A stretch of 64,000 nt of DNA from an uncultured Gammaproteobacteria bacterium (lineage in GTDB: Bacteria > Pseudomonadota > Gammaproteobacteria > CAMYKB01): the NCBI GenBank assembly GCA_947258875.1, contig CAMYKB010000004.1:85029-149028 (forward strand). The letters are read 5' to 3'. The first letter of the stretch is position 1. Every line of letters begins with the position of its first letter. Positions 32,059 through 41,471 of the stretch are shown here, in pieces. The notes beneath the pieces are model-generated. The model searched no databases, was not told where the DNA came from, and saw nothing but the letters and a program-made list of their open reading frames with translations. The translations under genes and the position numbers were made by a program.

Positions 32059-32168
32059 GGCTCAGGCTTACTGCGGCATGTTGGGTGTGTAAAAAAAGTG
32101 GGACGGATATGGTGTGGTCAGCACGTATTGCGCTCTCTGTATAACGATCACAGCCTTGCAGGTTTTGT

Positions 32169-32954
32169 ATGACCTTTGATGCCATCCTTTATCGCAAGTC
32201 GGGTGCGATCGCAGAGATTCGATTCAATCGCCCGCATCGACTTAACGCGGTCATCGAAGCACTTTACGATGAGTTATTACGCGCCCTGGACGATGCGGAA
32301 AATGATAACGCTGTGCGCGTTATTATTGTAACCGGCGAAGGCCGTGCGTTTTGCGCCGGCGCGGATATGAAGCAGCATAGCGAGAATGTGCGCACGTCGG
32401 ACCAGCGGCGTGCCTATTTGCAGCGTGAACAGGATGTCTGCCATCGGATTTATACGCTGAAGAAGCCGGTGATCGCCGCTGTCAATGGTTATGCCCTGGG
32501 TGCCGGTGCGGAGATGGCGGTGGCTTGTGACTTTATTCTGATGGCACAAAGCGCGCGCCTGGGATTTCCGGAACTCAGTATCGGCGCGTTTGTCGGCGGC
32601 GGTGTGAGTTATATCCTGCCGCAATTGATCGGTCTGGCGAAGGCGCGGGAAATGATTTTTTTCGGCGAACAGATCGATGGCGAAGAGGCTGCTGCTATAG
32701 GACTTGCGCAACAGGTCTATGCTGATGATACTTTCATACAAGATGTATATGAGTTTGCTGGCCAATTGGCTGAAAAGGCTCCGATCTCCATGCGTCTTGC
32801 CAAGGCGCGGCTCAATCATGCCGGTCAAGACGATCTGGATTCGGCGTTGCAGGAGGAGCTTGAAGACATGATGCATTGTTCCTCCACGCAGGACTGGCAG
32901 GAAGGGGTTGATGCTTTTACTCAAAAGCGCAAGCCTGTTTTTAAGGGCAAGTGA
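32169..32954 (+). CDS. Enoyl-CoA hydratase/isomerase family protein (crotonase fold), first copy
   Basis: A 261-residue cytoplasmic crotonase. The CoA-binding block is GEGRAFCAGADMK near residues 55-67, the oxyanion-hole region is AAVNGYALGAGAEMAVACDF, and LGFPELSIGAFVGGGVSY corresponds to the segment carrying the second catalytic Glu of hydratases. Here the position following PELSIG is not the usual PG, so hydratase chemistry is uncertain. An acyl-CoA synthetase gene lies about 40 bases downstream, so the protein probably acts on a CoA thioester made by that enzyme. Confidence 0.85.
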   Translation: MTFDAILYRKSGAIAEIRFNRPHRLNAVIEALYDELLRALDDAENDNAVRVIIVTGEGRAFCAGADMKQHSENVRTSDQRRAYLQREQDVCHRIYTLKKPVIAAVNGYALGAGAEMAVACDFILMAQSARLGFPELSIGAFVGGGVSYILPQLIGLAKAREMIFFGEQIDGEEAAAIGLAQQVYADDTFIQDVYEFAGQLAEKAPISMRLAKARLNHAGQDDLDSALQEELEDMMHCSSTQDWQEGVDAFTQKRKPVFKGK

Positions 32955-32998
32955 AATAATAAGTTGGCCTTTGTTTGTGTGTATTTCTGGATATGGTA

Positions 32999-35140
32999 AT
33001 GCACAGTCGATTACATGATTTTCTGAATCCGGATTCCATCGCCGTGATAGGCGCGTCAAACAATCCTACCAAGCGTGGTTGTCGTGCAATTACCACACTA
33101 CTGGCTGAAGGCTATCCCGGCAGGATATTTCCTATTAATCCACGTGAGCAGAAAATTCAGGGGCTGGCGTGTTATGCCGACATACTGACGATACCCGAAA
33201 GTATTGATCTCGCTCTGATCTGTACGCCAGCACAGACCTTGCCAGCTGTGATGGAGTCCTGTGGAAGAAAGGATGTTAAAGGTGCAGTGATTCTGGCAGT
33301 TGGCTTTGGCGAGACAGGCGAAGACGGGCAACAGTTGCAAAACGAAACGATCACGATTGCGCAGCGTTATGGCGTGCGTGTGATTGGCCCAAATACCTCC
33401 GGAATTTTCAATACGCATCATGCCTGCAATCTCGTTGGCTTCGAGAACATACCCTCAGGGCCGTTAGGCATCTTGTCACAATCAGGTAACATGGCGCTAT
33501 CTCTGGTAACCGAAGCACAACAGCACGGCGATATCGGTTTCAGCACCTATATAGGCGTCGGTAATGAGGCTGACATCGCCTTTCATGAATACCTGGACTA
33601 TTTTGCTGACGATGAGAATACCCGAGCCCTGGTCATCTACCTTGAGGGTTTGAAACAGGGGCGCGAGTTTCTGGATGTCGCGCGTAAGGTGACCCGGACG
33701 ATGCCTGTGGTGTTGTACAAATCCGGACGTACCCAGGCGGGACAGACTGCAGCAAAATCACATACCGGAACATTGGCGGGTGACTATGTTGTGTCGACTG
33801 GTGTAATGCGCCAGGCGGGCATCACCGTTGTTGAACGTTCGGATCAAATACTGGCAATTGCAAAAACCCTGGTGCTACTGCCTGCGCCTGAATCAAAGCA
33901 TGTCGCGGTGTTGGCCGATGGCGGTGGGCACGGCGTCATCGCGGCTGATGCGTTGGTAGAGCACGGAATGAAGTTGCCGCCGTTGTCTGCGGATTCCCGC
34001 GAACAACTGGCTGCGTTGTTGCCGTCAAATGCGGCGCTTGGAAATCCCGTGGATGTCGCGGGTGCGACTGATGCCAACCCGGCGTTATTCACGGAGTGTG
34101 CGAGGATCATCCTCAACGACCCCGGAATCGATAGTTTACTCATGGTGGGTTTGTTCGGGGGATATCAATTGCGTTTCTCAAAAACCCTCGCCGAGGCCGA
34201 GAGCACCACGGCTGTTGATTTGGCTAAGCTGGTTGCTGAGTGCGGTAAACCACTCATCGTTCAGAGTCTATATGCAGCACAGCATCCGCAAGCCCTGGCC
34301 GTGCTGCGCCAGTCTGGTGTGCCGGTGTACAGTTCCGTCGAAACCGCAGTGCATAGTATGGCCGCTTTGGCGGATTACGGTATCGTCCGGCGACGTAATA
34401 GTGAATTACCGGTGCAGCAATCCATTACATTATCGCCGCAGATCGCCGAACTCATTGTCGCATGTCGCGCGGAAAACCGTTGCGCATTATTGGAAACCGA
34501 GGCGCGCACGCTCTTACAGGATGGCGATATTAGTGTACCAACTGCCCTGTTTGTGACGAATAAAGAGGAGTTGTCGCACGCCGCCGAATTTGAAAACACA
34601 GTATTGGCGATGAAACTCGTGTCTCCGGATATTTTGCATAAATCCGATGCCGGTGGTGTGCGCCTGAATCTTCAAGGACGTGATGACATGATGTATGCAT
34701 TTGATGACATCATCCGCAATGCTAATGAATATCACCCGGGAGCTGATATACGAGGTGTCCTGTTAACGCCCATGGTGGCGCCGGGGGCGGAGGTGATCCT
34801 GGGTGTCATACGTGATCCCTGCTATGGGCTGGTATGCATGTTCGGGCTAGGGGGTGTTTTCGTCGAAGTGCTTAATGATGTGGTGTTCCGTTCGTTGCCG
34901 TTGACGGCTGCCGATGCTATTGAAATGCTGGAAGAGATTAAGGGTCACAAACTACTCCAGGGAGTGCGTGGCCTGGGATCCATCGATCGCCAGGCACTGG
35001 TTGATTTGATGCTGCGATTGTCGGCGCTGTGTATGGCCCATCCGGAAATCGCAGAAGTCGACCTCAATCCGGTTATGGTTTACCCGGATGGCTATGCCAT
35101 CGTCGATGCCCGCATGATATTAAGTGATACAAATGTGTAG
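32999..35140 (+). CDS. ADP-forming acyl-CoA synthetase (acetate-CoA ligase family)
   Basis: A 713-residue cytoplasmic enzyme fusing the alpha and beta subunit equivalents of NDP-forming acyl-CoA synthetases. The CoA-binding Rossmann domain opens FLNPDSIAVIGASNNPTKRG. The ligase domain shows GPNTSGIFN, LSQSGNMALSLV and the phosphohistidine segment KSHTGTLAGD. The C-terminal ATP-grasp portion shows LAMKLVSPDILHKSDAGGV and EVDLNPVMVYPDG. It would convert a carboxylic acid, ATP and CoA to acyl-CoA, ADP and phosphate. In-frame ATGs at 32993 and 32999 are the candidate starts. Its crotonase neighbours suggest a CoA-dependent acid degradation pathway, perhaps for the acid imported by the TRAP system. 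Confidence 0.88.
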   Translation: MHSRLHDFLNPDSIAVIGASNNPTKRGCRAITTLLAEGYPGRIFPINPREQKIQGLACYADILTIPESIDLALICTPAQTLPAVMESCGRKDVKGAVILAVGFGETGEDGQQLQNETITIAQRYGVRVIGPNTSGIFNTHHACNLVGFENIPSGPLGILSQSGNMALSLVTEAQQHGDIGFSTYIGVGNEADIAFHEYLDYFADDENTRALVIYLEGLKQGREFLDVARKVTRTMPVVLYKSGRTQAGQTAAKSHTGTLAGDYVVSTGVMRQAGITVVERSDQILAIAKTLVLLPAPESKHVAVLADGGGHGVIAADALVEHGMKLPPLSADSREQLAALLPSNAALGNPVDVAGATDANPALFTECARIILNDPGIDSLLMVGLFGGYQLRFSKTLAEAESTTAVDLAKLVAECGKPLIVQSLYAAQHPQALAVLRQSGVPVYSSVETAVHSMAALADYGIVRRRNSELPVQQSITLSPQIAELIVACRAENRCALLETEARTLLQDGDISVPTALFVTNKEELSHAAEFENTVLAMKLVSPDILHKSDAGGVRLNLQGRDDMMYAFDDIIRNANEYHPGADIRGVLLTPMVAPGAEVILGVIRDPCYGLVCMFGLGGVFVEVLNDVVFRSLPLTAADAIEMLEEIKGHKLLQGVRGLGSIDRQALVDLMLRLSALCMAHPEIAEVDLNPVMVYPDGYAIVDARMILSDTNV

Positions 35141-35179
35141 TGCGCCAGACATTCATTTGTTCAGAATGTTCTTAAATCG

Positions 35180-35207
35180 TTTACACTCATATTCATAATA
35201 ATATTTA
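35180..35207 (+). promoter_or_regulatory. Candidate promoter of the second crotonase gene
   Basis: TTTACA at 35180-35185 and TATTTA at 35202-35207 are 16 bases apart in a markedly AT-rich stretch after the acyl-CoA synthetase gene. This would give a leader of about 20 bases. The prediction rests on hexamer similarity only. Confidence 0.4.
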
Positions 35208-35234
35208 TTCATAAAATATCCGGGAGACAAGCGA

Positions 35235-36050
35235 GTGATAGATAAGCCCACGGTAAGGGAATCATCAATCGATCTTGATGGCCGGGTTGCGACATTGACC
35301 CTGCAGCGTGACGATGTTCGTAATGCCCTGACTGGTACAGCCTTGATTGATGATATTGTCGATACCGTCGAGTGGGTTAATACCCATCCCGCGGTTTCTG
35401 TATTGATCGTCACGGGCGAGGGCAGCGCCTTTTGTGCCGGGGGAAACATCAAGGAAATGCGCGATCGTAGCGGCGCCTTTGCCGGTTCCGCGCGTGAGCT
35501 GGAAGAACGTTACCGGCGTGGTATTCAGCGTATTCCATTGGCGTTCGAAAAAGCAGAAATTCCTATTATCGCCGCCATCAACGGACCTGCTATCGGGGCT
35601 GGCTTCGATCTTGCGTGTATGTGTGACATGCGCATTGCCGCGACAGACGCTGTGTTCGGTGAGACGTTCATTAATCTGGGTATCGTACCGGGTGACGGTG
35701 GGGCCTGGTTTCTGCAACGGCTTATCGGTTATCAACGGGCCGCCGAGTTGACGTTTAGCGGGCGTCTAATTAAAGCGGAAGAAGCTCTGCAACTTGGGCT
35801 GTTGCTGGAGGTTGTAGATGCCAATAAATTAATGCCTAAGGTTAAGCTAATCGCAGATGAGATCGCGGCCAAGCCGCCTCTTACTGTCCGGTTTACCAAG
35901 CGCTTGATGAAATTGGCCCGACGTGAGGATCTACCCGAATTTCTTGACCTATGTGCCTGTTATCAAGGGATTTGTCATAACACGGAGGACCATTTAGAAG
36001 CAGTCAACGCCTTTCTTGAAAAGCGTAAAGGAAGATATCATGGCAAATGA
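35235..36050 (+). CDS. Enoyl-CoA hydratase/isomerase family protein (crotonase fold), second copy
   Basis: A 271-residue cytoplasmic crotonase. GEGSAFCAGGNIKEMR is the CoA-binding block, AAINGPAIGAGFDLACMCDM the oxyanion-hole region, and FINLGIVPGDGGAWFLQRLIG the second catalytic segment with the PGDGG loop preserved. The start is GTG at 35235 with GGGAG upstream. It is clearly diverged from the first crotonase at 32169, so the two likely act on different CoA esters. It ends the gene group before aapJ. Confidence 0.87.
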   Translation: MIDKPTVRESSIDLDGRVATLTLQRDDVRNALTGTALIDDIVDTVEWVNTHPAVSVLIVTGEGSAFCAGGNIKEMRDRSGAFAGSARELEERYRRGIQRIPLAFEKAEIPIIAAINGPAIGAGFDLACMCDMRIAATDAVFGETFINLGIVPGDGGAWFLQRLIGYQRAAELTFSGRLIKAEEALQLGLLLEVVDANKLMPKVKLIADEIAAKPPLTVRFTKRLMKLARREDLPEFLDLCACYQGICHNTEDHLEAVNAFLEKRKGRYHGK

Positions 36051-36286
36051 GCAGGCGAGTTAACGGATTCACGTATATAGATACTTGCAGTCTAATGGCC
36101 AAGCAGGTAGCTTCTATGCTGTGTCAAACGCTTGGTCGATTCATAAGCACTGACGCGTGAACATCGCGGAGAGCACGTAGTACGGTCAACAGTTGTCGTG
36201 ATCCGGTTTAGTACAAGGTGAATGTGCGCTGCCGTAACTGCAAAAAATATAAATGTCTAACAACACTGTCTTGTGAGGATATGATA

Positions 36287-37306
36287 ATGAAATTGTTGAA
36301 ATCTCTTACCGCTATAACAGGATTAGCGCTGTTGGCAGCAGCCAGCAACGTGGCAGCCGGGACGCTGGATGACGTCAAGAAAAAAGGTTTTGTGCAATGT
36401 GGTGTTACCACTGGCCTTGCGGGTTTCTCGTTCCCTGATGAAAAGGGTAACTGGACGGGTATCGATGTCGATACTTGCCGTGCGGTTGCAGCGGCTATTT
36501 TTGGCGACGCAAAAAAGGTTAAATTCAGCCCATTGACTGCCAAAGAGCGTTTCACCGCATTGCAATCCGGTGAAATCGATATGCTTTCACGTAATACCAC
36601 CTGGACGCTGACGCGTGATACTTCGCTGGGTTTGAACTTCGCCGGCGTGAATTATTACGACGGTCAGGGTTTCATGGTGAAAAAAGAGCTGGGTGTCAAG
36701 AGTGCTAAAGAACTCGATGGCGCGACAGTCTGCATCCAGGCGGGCACCACAACAGAGCTTAACCTGGCGGATTATTTTCGCAGCAACAAAATGAAATATA
36801 CCCCCATCACGTTCGATAAGTCTGATGAAACCGTCAAGGGTTTTGAGGCGAACCGCTGTGATATGTTAACCAGTGATCAATCGCAACTCTATGCATTGCG
36901 TATTCAGTTGGCCGATCCTGGCAGTGCGATTGTATTGCCTGAAGTGATCTCCAAGGAACCGCTGGGTCCGGTGGTTCGCCAGGGCGATGATGAATGGTTC
37001 AATGTGGTGCGTTGGGCGTTGTATGCCATGCTGAATGCTGAAGAAATGGGCATTACCTCGAAGAATGTCGATAACATGAAAAAGAGCGAGGATCCTGGTA
37101 TCCGCCGTTTTATGGGTCTTGAAGGTATCAAGGGTTCGGGTTTGAAATTGCCTGATGAATGGGCTTACAACATCGTCAAGCACGTCGGTAATTATGGCGA
37201 AGTGTTTGATCGTAATGTGGGCCAGGGGAGTCCGCTCAAGATTGGCCGGGGCCTGAATGCGCTTTGGAGTGATGGCGGCATTCAATACGCACCACCTATC
37301 CGCTAA
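36287..37306 (+). CDS. aapJ: General L-amino acid ABC transporter, periplasmic binding protein AapJ
   Basis: A 339-residue periplasmic binding protein of the PAAT family. The signal peptide covers about the first 24 residues (LLKSLTAITGLALLAAAS, cut near VAAG). The mature part opens TLDDVKKKGFVQCGVTTGLA, followed by GFSFPDEKGNWTGIDVDTCRAVAAA and LSRNTTWTLTRD, all hallmarks of AapJ/BztA. The frame is open upstream to 36218, but TGAGG at 36274-36278 points to the ATG at 36287 (36281 is possible). It heads aapJQMP, which imports a wide range of L-amino acids. Confidence 0.94.
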   Translation: MKLLKSLTAITGLALLAAASNVAAGTLDDVKKKGFVQCGVTTGLAGFSFPDEKGNWTGIDVDTCRAVAAAIFGDAKKVKFSPLTAKERFTALQSGEIDMLSRNTTWTLTRDTSLGLNFAGVNYYDGQGFMVKKELGVKSAKELDGATVCIQAGTTTELNLADYFRSNKMKYTPITFDKSDETVKGFEANRCDMLTSDQSQLYALRIQLADPGSAIVLPEVISKEPLGPVVRQGDDEWFNVVRWALYAMLNAEEMGITSKNVDNMKKSEDPGIRRFMGLEGIKGSGLKLPDEWAYNIVKHVGNYGEVFDRNVGQGSPLKIGRGLNALWSDGGIQYAPPIR

Positions 37307-37354
37307 CAAGGGCAGGCGTTAAGAGCGTAGTCTTTTAGTTTATACGTTGTTTTA

Positions 37355-37392
37355 CTGCACACATCCGACACGTCGGGTGTGTGCAGTTTTAT
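37355..37392 (+). terminator. Long hairpin between aapJ and aapQ
   Basis: CTGCACACATCCGA at 37355-37368 pairs with TCGGGTGTGTGCAG at 37373-37386 (one G-T wobble) and is followed by TTTTATT. It lies 48 bases after aapJ and about 50 before aapQ. Such a hairpin usually protects the binding-protein mRNA and allows only part of the transcripts to enter the permease genes. Confidence 0.8.
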
Positions 37393-37439
37393 TAAGTTGC
37401 TAGTTTTGTTGCATGTAACTATTAAAAAAGCCGGGCATT

Positions 37440-38630
37440 ATGGCAGTTGACGAGAAAGAATCACTAGCTCCCGCTAAACCCTCCCTATGGCGTGATCCTA
37501 ACGCGAGGGCGATCGTTTTCCAGGTTATTGTGCTTGCCGCGGTTACTTTGTTTATCGTCTTTATTATCAAAAACACCCTGCACAATATGGAAAGCAGGGG
37601 CATTTCGACCGGTTTTGATTTTCTTGGCAATGAGTCCGGTTTTGGAATTCTGCAATCGTTAATTGAGTATAACGAGTCTTCGACATACGGCCGGACGTTC
37701 TTCGTTGGGTTATTAAATACCCTGCTGGTTTCCGCATTGGGTATCTTTTTCGCAACGATATTGGGCTTTGCCATCGGTATCGCGCGCCTGTCACGCAACT
37801 GGTTGGTCGCCAAACTGGCGATGGTTTATATCGAGATTTTTCGTAACATCCCGCTGTTGTTGCAAATATTTTTCTGGTATTTCGCCGTGCTGCGTGCATT
37901 GCCGGGACCCAGGCAAAGTTTAAATGTCGGTGATGCCGTTTTTTTGAATAACCGCGGTTTATATTTACCGCGGCCGGTATTCGAGGATGGTTTTGGCCTG
38001 GTGCTGTGGGTATTGGGTGTGGCTATTATCGCGACGATGGTGATGACGCGCTGGGCAAAGCGGCGCCGTGAAGCCAGCGGCAAGGTCTTCCATACCTTTT
38101 ATGCGTCGCTTGCCCTCCTGATTGGTTTGCCGTTGTTGGCTTTTTTGATTAGCGGTGCGCCGATGTCATGGGATGTCGCTGCACTGAAAGGGTTTAACTT
38201 CAGAGGCGGGCTCGGCGTTATCCCTGAACTCGCAGCACTGTTGTTCGCGCTGTCGATTTATACCGCAGCCTTTATCGCGGAAATCGTACGGGCGGGTATC
38301 CAGGGTGTCACTCATGGACAAACCGAGGCCGCGCGTGCCCTGGGTCTGCGTCCCACGCCAATCTTGCATCTGATTATTATTCCGCAAGCCATGCGCATCA
38401 TTATTCCACCACTCACAAGTCAGTATTTGAACCTGATTAAGAACTCGTCGCTGGCTACGGCAATTGGTTATCCTGATCTTGTGGCAGTATTTGCAGGCAC
38501 CACCTTGAACCAAACCGGGCAGGCGGTTGAAGTGATAGCCATGACGATGGCTGTATACCTCAGCTTGAGCTTATTAACGTCGATGTTTATGAACTGGTTT
38601 AATGCCCGCATGGCCCTGGTCGAGAGATAA
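37440..38630 (+). CDS. aapQ: General L-amino acid ABC transporter permease AapQ
   Basis: An inner-membrane permease of 396 residues. Hydrophobic helices start near residue 27. The first PAAT core block is TYGRTFFVGLLNTLLVSALG with IFRNIPLLLQIFFW after it, and the long central insertion with NNRGLYLPRP is typical of AapQ/BztB. The EAA loop that contacts the ATPase reads QTEAARALGLRPTPILHLIIIPQA. It pairs with AapM. The ribosome-binding site is weak. Confidence 0.94.
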   Translation: MAVDEKESLAPAKPSLWRDPNARAIVFQVIVLAAVTLFIVFIIKNTLHNMESRGISTGFDFLGNESGFGILQSLIEYNESSTYGRTFFVGLLNTLLVSALGIFFATILGFAIGIARLSRNWLVAKLAMVYIEIFRNIPLLLQIFFWYFAVLRALPGPRQSLNVGDAVFLNNRGLYLPRPVFEDGFGLVLWVLGVAIIATMVMTRWAKRRREASGKVFHTFYASLALLIGLPLLAFLISGAPMSWDVAALKGFNFRGGLGVIPELAALLFALSIYTAAFIAEIVRAGIQGVTHGQTEAARALGLRPTPILHLIIIPQAMRIIIPPLTSQYLNLIKNSSLATAIGYPDLVAVFAGTTLNQTGQAVEVIAMTMAVYLSLSLLTSMFMNWFNARMALVER

Positions 38631-38671
38631 GCAGGAAAGATGAGCGACACAAGAAAAACGTACAAGGTGGG

Positions 38672-39796
38672 ATGCTAGCGATGGCAGAACAGATATCTGG
38701 TCAGCATCAGCCTCACCCGGATTTATCGCCTCCCGTAACCACAGTGGGTGTGCTCGGCTGGTTAAGGCAAAATTTATTTTCGTCGCCTGTGAATTCGCTA
38801 TTCACGTTGGCGATGATTTACCTGCTCTATATTTCGATACCTCCCATTATCAAATGGGCGTTTATTGATGCGGATTGGGCTGGGAGTACTCGCGAGGCTT
38901 GTGACAGTGGCGGTGCGTGCTGGGTGTTTGTAAAGGTGCGTTTCAGCCAGTTCATGTACGGGTTTTATCCAGAAGACCAGACCTGGCGTGTCAACATGGC
39001 ATTTCTGTTATTGATCGTGCTCAGCATACCGCTGTTTATTAAGAGCTTTCCTAAAAAGGCTTGGTTGGGCGCGTTTATTCTATGTATCTATCCTATCATT
39101 GCGTTTTATCTGTTTTATGGCGATGCCTTTGGTCTGGAACGTATCGAGACCACCCAGTGGGGCGGCTTGATGCTGACGTTGATTTTGGCGGGCGTGGGGA
39201 TTGTGGCCGCATTGCCGATAGGTATCGTGCTTGCGCTGGGTCGCCGCTCCAACATGCCCATCGTCAAATCTATCTGTATCGGCTTTATTGAATTCTGGCG
39301 GGGTGTGCCACTAATCACTGTGCTATTTATGTCGTCCGTCATGCTGCCGCTGTTTCTGCCGGAAGGCGTGACGATTGATAAGTTATTGCGGGCCTTGATC
39401 GGTATAGTGTTATTTCAGTCTGCCTACATGGCCGAAGTTGTTAGGGGTGGATTACAGGCGATACCCAAAGGGCAGTATGAAGCCGCGGATGCGTTAGGCC
39501 TGAGTTACTGGAAATCAATGACCCTAATTATTCTGCCGCAGGCACTAAAACTGGTGATACCGGGTATCGTCAATACCTTTATTGCCCTGTTTAAAGACAC
39601 TACCCTGGTGTTGATCATCGGATTATTCGATTTGCTTGGCATGATTCAAGCTGCCTTTGCCGATCCCAAGTGGTTGGGCTACGCGATCGAGGGCTATGTG
39701 TTTGCTGCGCTGGTATTCTGGATCTTCTGCTATAGCATGTCGCATTACAGTCAACGCCTCGAGCGCAAACTGCATACAGGGCATAAACGAAACTGA
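38672..39796 (+). CDS. aapM: General L-amino acid ABC transporter permease AapM
   Basis: The second inner-membrane permease, 374 residues. After a cytoplasmic N-terminus and a first helix it has the AapM/BztC-specific periplasmic loop (WAGSTREACDSGGACWVFVK). The transport core follows with TQWGGLMLTLILAGVGIV, FIEFWRGVPLITVLFM and the EAA loop YEAADALGLSYWKSMTLIILPQA. Starts at 38672 or 38681 are possible; AAGGTGGG favours the first. It is 41 bases after aapQ. Confidence 0.94.
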   Translation: MLAMAEQISGQHQPHPDLSPPVTTVGVLGWLRQNLFSSPVNSLFTLAMIYLLYISIPPIIKWAFIDADWAGSTREACDSGGACWVFVKVRFSQFMYGFYPEDQTWRVNMAFLLLIVLSIPLFIKSFPKKAWLGAFILCIYPIIAFYLFYGDAFGLERIETTQWGGLMLTLILAGVGIVAALPIGIVLALGRRSNMPIVKSICIGFIEFWRGVPLITVLFMSSVMLPLFLPEGVTIDKLLRALIGIVLFQSAYMAEVVRGGLQAIPKGQYEAADALGLSYWKSMTLIILPQALKLVIPGIVNTFIALFKDTTLVLIIGLFDLLGMIQAAFADPKWLGYAIEGYVFAALVFWIFCYSMSHYSQRLERKLHTGHKRN

Positions 39797-39835
39797 TGTC
39801 TTATTTACGCCACCTATCATTTTTAGGAGAAGCCA

Positions 39836-40615
39836 ATGTCTGAGTCAGCTGCTACTCGATCCAGAATGGAAATTTCCGAAGAGGTTATGATTGATATCGT
39901 CGGCATGCATAAATGGTACGGTGAGTTCCATGTTTTAAAAGATATTAATCTTACCGTTCATAAAGGCGAACGTATCGTGATTTGCGGGCCGTCAGGTTCG
40001 GGTAAATCAACCATGATACGTTGCATTAACCGGCTCGAAGAACATCAACGCGGTAAAATTATTGTCGATGGCACCGAGCTGACCAGTGATGTTAAAGGCA
40101 TCGAGACCATTCGCCGGGAAGTCGGCATGGTGTTCCAGCACTTCAACCTGTTCCCTCATCTAACGGTGCTGGAAAACTGTGCGCTGGCGCCGATATGGGT
40201 GCGCAAGATGTCGCGCAAAGAAGCAGAAGACATTGCTATGAAGTATCTGGAGCGAGTGCGGATACCGGAGCAGGCTAAAAAATATCCCGGACAGCTCTCA
40301 GGTGGCCAGCAACAGCGTGTCGCCATCGCCCGCAGTCTCTGCATGAGCCCGAAGATTATGTTATTTGATGAACCTACTTCAGCACTCGATCCCGAGATGA
40401 TCAAAGAAGTGTTGGATGTGATGGTGCAACTGGCGGAGGAGGGCATGACCATGCTGTGCGTTACCCACGAAATGGGCTTCGCCAAAACCGTTGCCAACCG
40501 TGTGATCTTCATGGATGAGGGTGAAATAATCGAGCAGAATGAGCCGGATAAATTTTTCAATAATCCGCAATCGGACCGTACAAAGTTATTCCTGAGCCAG
40601 ATATTGACGCACTAG
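39836..40615 (+). CDS. aapP: General L-amino acid ABC transporter ATP-binding protein AapP
   Basis: The 259-residue ATPase that powers AapQM. Walker A is GPSGSGKST near residues 51-59, the Q-loop is [11 protein letters not shown], the ABC signature is [14 protein letters not shown], Walker B is [12 protein letters not shown], and the H-loop is [23 protein letters not shown] is the usual PAAT A-loop region. TAGGAG lies upstream of the ATG. Only three bases separate its stop from that of the convergent LysE gene. Confidence 0.96.
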   Translation: MSESAATRSRMEISEEVMIDIVGMHKWYGEFHVLKDINLTVHKGERIVICGPSGSGKSTMIRCINRLEEHQRGKIIVDGTELTSDVKGIETIRREVGMVFQHFNLFPHLTVLENCALAPIWVRKMSRKEAEDIAMKYLERVRIPEQAKKYPGQLSGGQQQRVAIARSLCMSPKIMLFDEPTSALDPEMIKEVLDVMVQLAEEGMTMLCVTHEMGFAKTVANRVIFMDEGEIIEQNEPDKFFNNPQSDRTKLFLSQILTH

Positions 40616-40618
40616 CTT

Positions 40619-41233
40619 CTAGGTTTTTGCAAGCAGCACAGTTCCGGTTGCTACCATCACGCCAGCAGCGCTTCGGTTGAGATTTTTTGAGGCTTTGCTA
40701 CTGACGAACAGACGCCGCGCTTGTGTTGCAGCGTATGAGTACCCAATAAGCACGCTTCCAAGTACGAGTGACACTACTAGTGCTACTAGTAGTACGTCTG
40801 CATGGGTAAGTGTTGCAAGGTCGATAAACGTCGGCAAAAAACCAAGGTAGAATAAGATTACCTTTGGATTACCCAGTGTAATCAACAACCCGCTGAGAAA
40901 GTTCGATGCCCATGAAAAATCTAAGATTCCTTCTATTTCTTTTGGCTGCGGTTTAGTTGTCCAGATTTGATACCCGAGCCAGATGAGGTACAGCCCGCCC
41001 ACATACCTGACAAAGGTAAAGACACCGCCGAGCAATCCAGCTATCGCAGCTAAGCCATAGATGGCAAGTAAAAGAAAAATCAAATCACCCAGCACGATGC
41101 CAGCAACGACCACGCTGGCATGACTGAAGCCTGACGACAATGCGCGCGCGACCGTCGCGAATACCCCTGGGCCTGGAATGGCAGCCAGCACGAGCATTGC
41201 ACCTGCGAGTGCAGTGACGTTTAACCAGGTCAT
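40619..41233 (-). CDS. LysE/RhtB family amino acid exporter
   Basis: A 204-residue inner-membrane protein with about six helices. AAIPGPGVFATVARALSSGF is the LysE/RhtB signature at the N-terminus, and GVFTFVRYVGGLYLIWLGYQIW is the second family block. NPKVILFYLGFLPTFID matches the central region. These proteins export amino acids or related metabolites. Next to a broad amino acid importer it may relieve amino acid excess, but its substrate is unknown. It converges with aapP. Confidence 0.88.
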   Translation of the reverse strand: MTWLNVTALAGAMLVLAAIPGPGVFATVARALSSGFSHASVVVAGIVLGDLIFLLLAIYGLAAIAGLLGGVFTFVRYVGGLYLIWLGYQIWTTKPQPKEIEGILDFSWASNFLSGLLITLGNPKVILFYLGFLPTFIDLATLTHADVLLVALVVSLVLGSVLIGYSYAATQARRLFVSSKASKNLNRSAAGVMVATGTVLLAKT

Positions 41234-41471
41234 TGGCTCAAACTCATGGTTTTATGCAGGCAATTATTATTTAAATAGAATGTACCGGATATTACGCATA
41301 AAAGCTCGAAAATCAAGATCACATGACGTGTCGAGGAGGGGTGGTGGTATGAAATTCCGTGTATAAGTGATATACGATATCGGGGTAAAAATAGAAATTT
41401 TACGTTGGGGTAATTCAGGATTTGTGGAGAATGGTGAGTAACGTCGCTCTCGAATATTATTGCAGTCTAAT

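Noticed and set aside
36218..36286. Upstream start for aapJ giving MNVRCRNCKKY
   Set aside because: This would bury the signal peptide behind 23 polar residues; the TGAGG site supports ATG 36287.
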